This document shows, piece after piece, positions 62,864-64,000 of a DNA stretch of 64,000 bases. The stretch is from JAEUMD01 sp964559355. Lineage in GTDB: Bacteria > Pseudomonadota > Alphaproteobacteria > Rhizobiales > Hyphomicrobiaceae. The translations under genes and the position numbers were made by a program. Location of the stretch: the NCBI GenBank assembly GCA_964559355.1, contig CAZLHQ010000003.1, positions 1 to 64,000 of the forward strand, written 5' to 3'. Each line of letters opens with the position of its first letter. Position 1 is the first letter of the stretch. The notes under the pieces are model-generated. The model was not told the DNA's origin, did no database searches, and worked only from the letters and a program-made list of their open reading frames with translations.

Positions 62864-64000
62864 TCAGCCCGTTGCGCTGTCGTCACCATTTTCTCGCGCG
62901 ATCTGGCGAACCTCCTCGATCGTGGCATCGGGGAACGCGTCGAGAATAGCCTTCACCGCCGGATGCGATTTCAAGGCCTCGATCTCAGCCGCCGTGCGGG
63001 CCCGCTTCATCTCTCCAACCGGCGGCTCTCCCATCGCCTTCGACAGCATCACCACCCAGCGCCGCCCCGTCCAACGATTGAGCTTCTCACGCAGCTCGTT
63101 GGCAATCTCGGCGGGCGCGCCCGGCAGCAAATTGAGATCGATGGCGCCAGCGACACGATCGAACCGAACCAGGCTCACATGCTCTTCCAGATGCAGCGTC
63201 AGCCGTGCCTCGCGATGTTGGCCGGCAAGCGCCACTACGGCGGCAAAGCTGTGCGGATCGGCAATCCCGGAAACGACAGGCGCCAGCGCATCCTCGTCGT
63301 AGTAGTCCGTTACATCCTGAGGCCCCAGTTCTTCGGCGAAGCGTGCCGCACCGTCGTCGTCGGCATCGAACTCGTCGGCGGGCGCACGCTCTGGCGGCGT
63401 TGCAGCCTCCCGGCGCGCGGAACCGGCGCCCGCAGCACCAGGCATTGTCGCATCCGGATTTGCGGCGGCGCGGGTCGCGTCCAACGCACCAGACGATTGC
63501 GCTGCCGGCGCACCACGGCGCACTGGCGCTGCACCTTCGCCAAGCGTGCGGATGATTTCATCGGGCGTCGGCAGGTCGGACGTATAGCAAATGCGGATCA
63601 GCACCATCTCGGCTGCGGCCGAGGCATTTGGTGCGCGCGCCACCTCCTCGAGACCTTTGAGCAGCATCTGCCAGGCGCGCGACAACATTGGCACCGATAG
63701 GCTCGTTGCGAGACGGCCGGCGCGACGTCGCTCCTCCGCCGACAGCCCCTCCATTGCAGCTTCTCCACCGACCGCCTTGATGCGCGTGGCGATGTGGACG
63801 GCTTCGGCCAGATCGGCCATCAATTGGGCCGCGTCCGCGCCATCGCGGATCATCGCGGCGAACGCCTGCAGCGCCGCGCCTGCATTGCCCGAAAACACAA
63901 GCTCCAAGAGGTCGAACAGGCGGCCGCGATCGGCAAGGCCGAGCATGGCTCGCACGCCATCCTCGCCGACGTGGCCCTTACCCATGGCGATCGCCTGATC
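62864..64000 (-). CDS. dnaX: DNA polymerase III subunit gamma/tau, 3' part
   Basis: The C-terminal 378 or so codons; the frame is open to the right edge, so the 5' part is outside. The first visible residues, 'DQAIAMGKGHVGEDGVRAMLGLADR', match the end of the ATPase module of the clamp loader. The middle is a domain-III region ('LLELVFSGNAGAAL'), then an Ala/Pro-rich linker, and a tau-type C-terminus that binds the polymerase ('EIANELREKLNRWTGRRWVVM'). No programmed-frameshift signal for gamma can be judged from this part. ybaB and recR follow in order. Confidence 0.94.
   Translation of the reverse strand, partial: DQAIAMGKGHVGEDGVRAMLGLADRGRLFDLLELVFSGNAGAALQAFAAMIRDGADAAQLMADLAEAVHIATRIKAVGGEAAMEGLSAEERRRAGRLATSLSVPMLSRAWQMLLKGLEEVARAPNASAAAEMVLIRICYTSDLPTPDEIIRTLGEGAAPVRRGAPAAQSSGALDATRAAANPDATMPGAAGAGSARREAATPPERAPADEFDADDDGAARFAEELGPQDVTDYYDEDALAPVVSGIADPHSFAAVVALAGQHREARLTLHLEEHVSLVRFDRVAGAIDLNLLPGAPAEIANELREKLNRWTGRRWVVMLSKAMGEPPVGEMKRARTAAEIEALKSHPAVKAILDAFPDATIEEVRQIARENGDDSATG

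Noticed and set aside
1..64000. CRISPR array, prophage or insertion sequence
   Set aside because: No regularly spaced direct repeats, cas genes, transposase or phage structural genes were seen; the dispersed repeats are palindromic and scattered.

Overview
The window is GC-rich, densely coded chromosomal DNA. It looks like an alphaproteobacterium of the order Hyphomicrobiales (Rhizobiales). The evidence is a set of gene neighbourhoods and families typical of that order: def-fmt-truA, dnaX-ybaB-recR, HDAC-xseB-dxs with tlyA, nadA-nadB-nadC behind a Nudix/winged-helix regulator of the NadQ/NrtR type, a TIGR02301-type protein, a DUF2585 protein, and short palindromic repeats of the kind scattered through genomes of this order. 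The genus cannot be fixed from the sequence; a Hyphomicrobium-like organism is a guess. I found no rRNA, tRNA, CRISPR array, prophage or insertion sequence.

Layout. 1-1.6 kb: RNA repair genes rtcB (3' part) and rtcA. 2-3.9 kb: an orphan iron-sulfur flavoprotein related to GltD/DsrL. 4.4-5.8 kb: two TadE-type pilus proteins with a clear terminator. 6-15.4 kb: a TetR regulator, a membrane hydrolase, a CDF metal exporter, a sulfotransferase, rimO, a membrane sulfatase-type transferase, a methyltransferase and a Dph6-like ATPase. 15.4-18.2 kb: a sirtuin, then an rRNA methyltransferase pair (rlmD-like and tlyA). 18.3-20.3 kb: three accessory genes lying between tlyA and dxs. 20.6-24.1 kb: dxs, xseB and a histone-deacetylase-like gene. 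24.2-29.5 kb: lipid-type metabolism (SDR, enoyl-CoA hydratase, acyl-CoA dehydrogenase) around a membrane protein of unknown function. 29.6-41.4 kb: sua5, a 2-hydroxyacid dehydrogenase, an orphan formyltransferase, a Clp-N/coiled-coil protein, yedK, a Nudix hydrolase, a LysE exporter, an L,D-transpeptidase and small hypotheticals. 41.5-45.8 kb: a dihydroorotase diverging from a ygfZ-tag-HD-phosphatase operon. 45.9-51.1 kb: the NAD synthesis regulon (regulator, two inverted-repeat operators, nadA, nadB, nadC). 51.5-54.7 kb: truA, fmt, def. 54.9-61 kb: a GH114-like protein, two glycosyltransferases, a retropepsin-like/RimK-like fusion and a MATE exporter. 61-64 kb: recR, DUF2585, ybaB and the 3' part of dnaX.

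The most coherent functional unit is the NAD block: the regulator gene is followed by a 470-bp gap holding two ATGCTC-N5-GAGCAT repeats, then nadA, nadB and nadC, with nadB and nadC overlapping by 4 bp. The most unusual signals are (i) a dispersed family of two-hairpin elements, present at five or six places here, which in two cases ends exactly on the stop codon of a gene and in one case is read in frame at the N-terminus of a membrane protein; (ii) a fusion protein whose RimK part lacks the central ATP-binding region and the metal-binding acid; and (iii) an orphan Clp-N domain fused to a long coiled coil. Calls rest on reading motifs and neighbourhoods by eye; no database search was possible.
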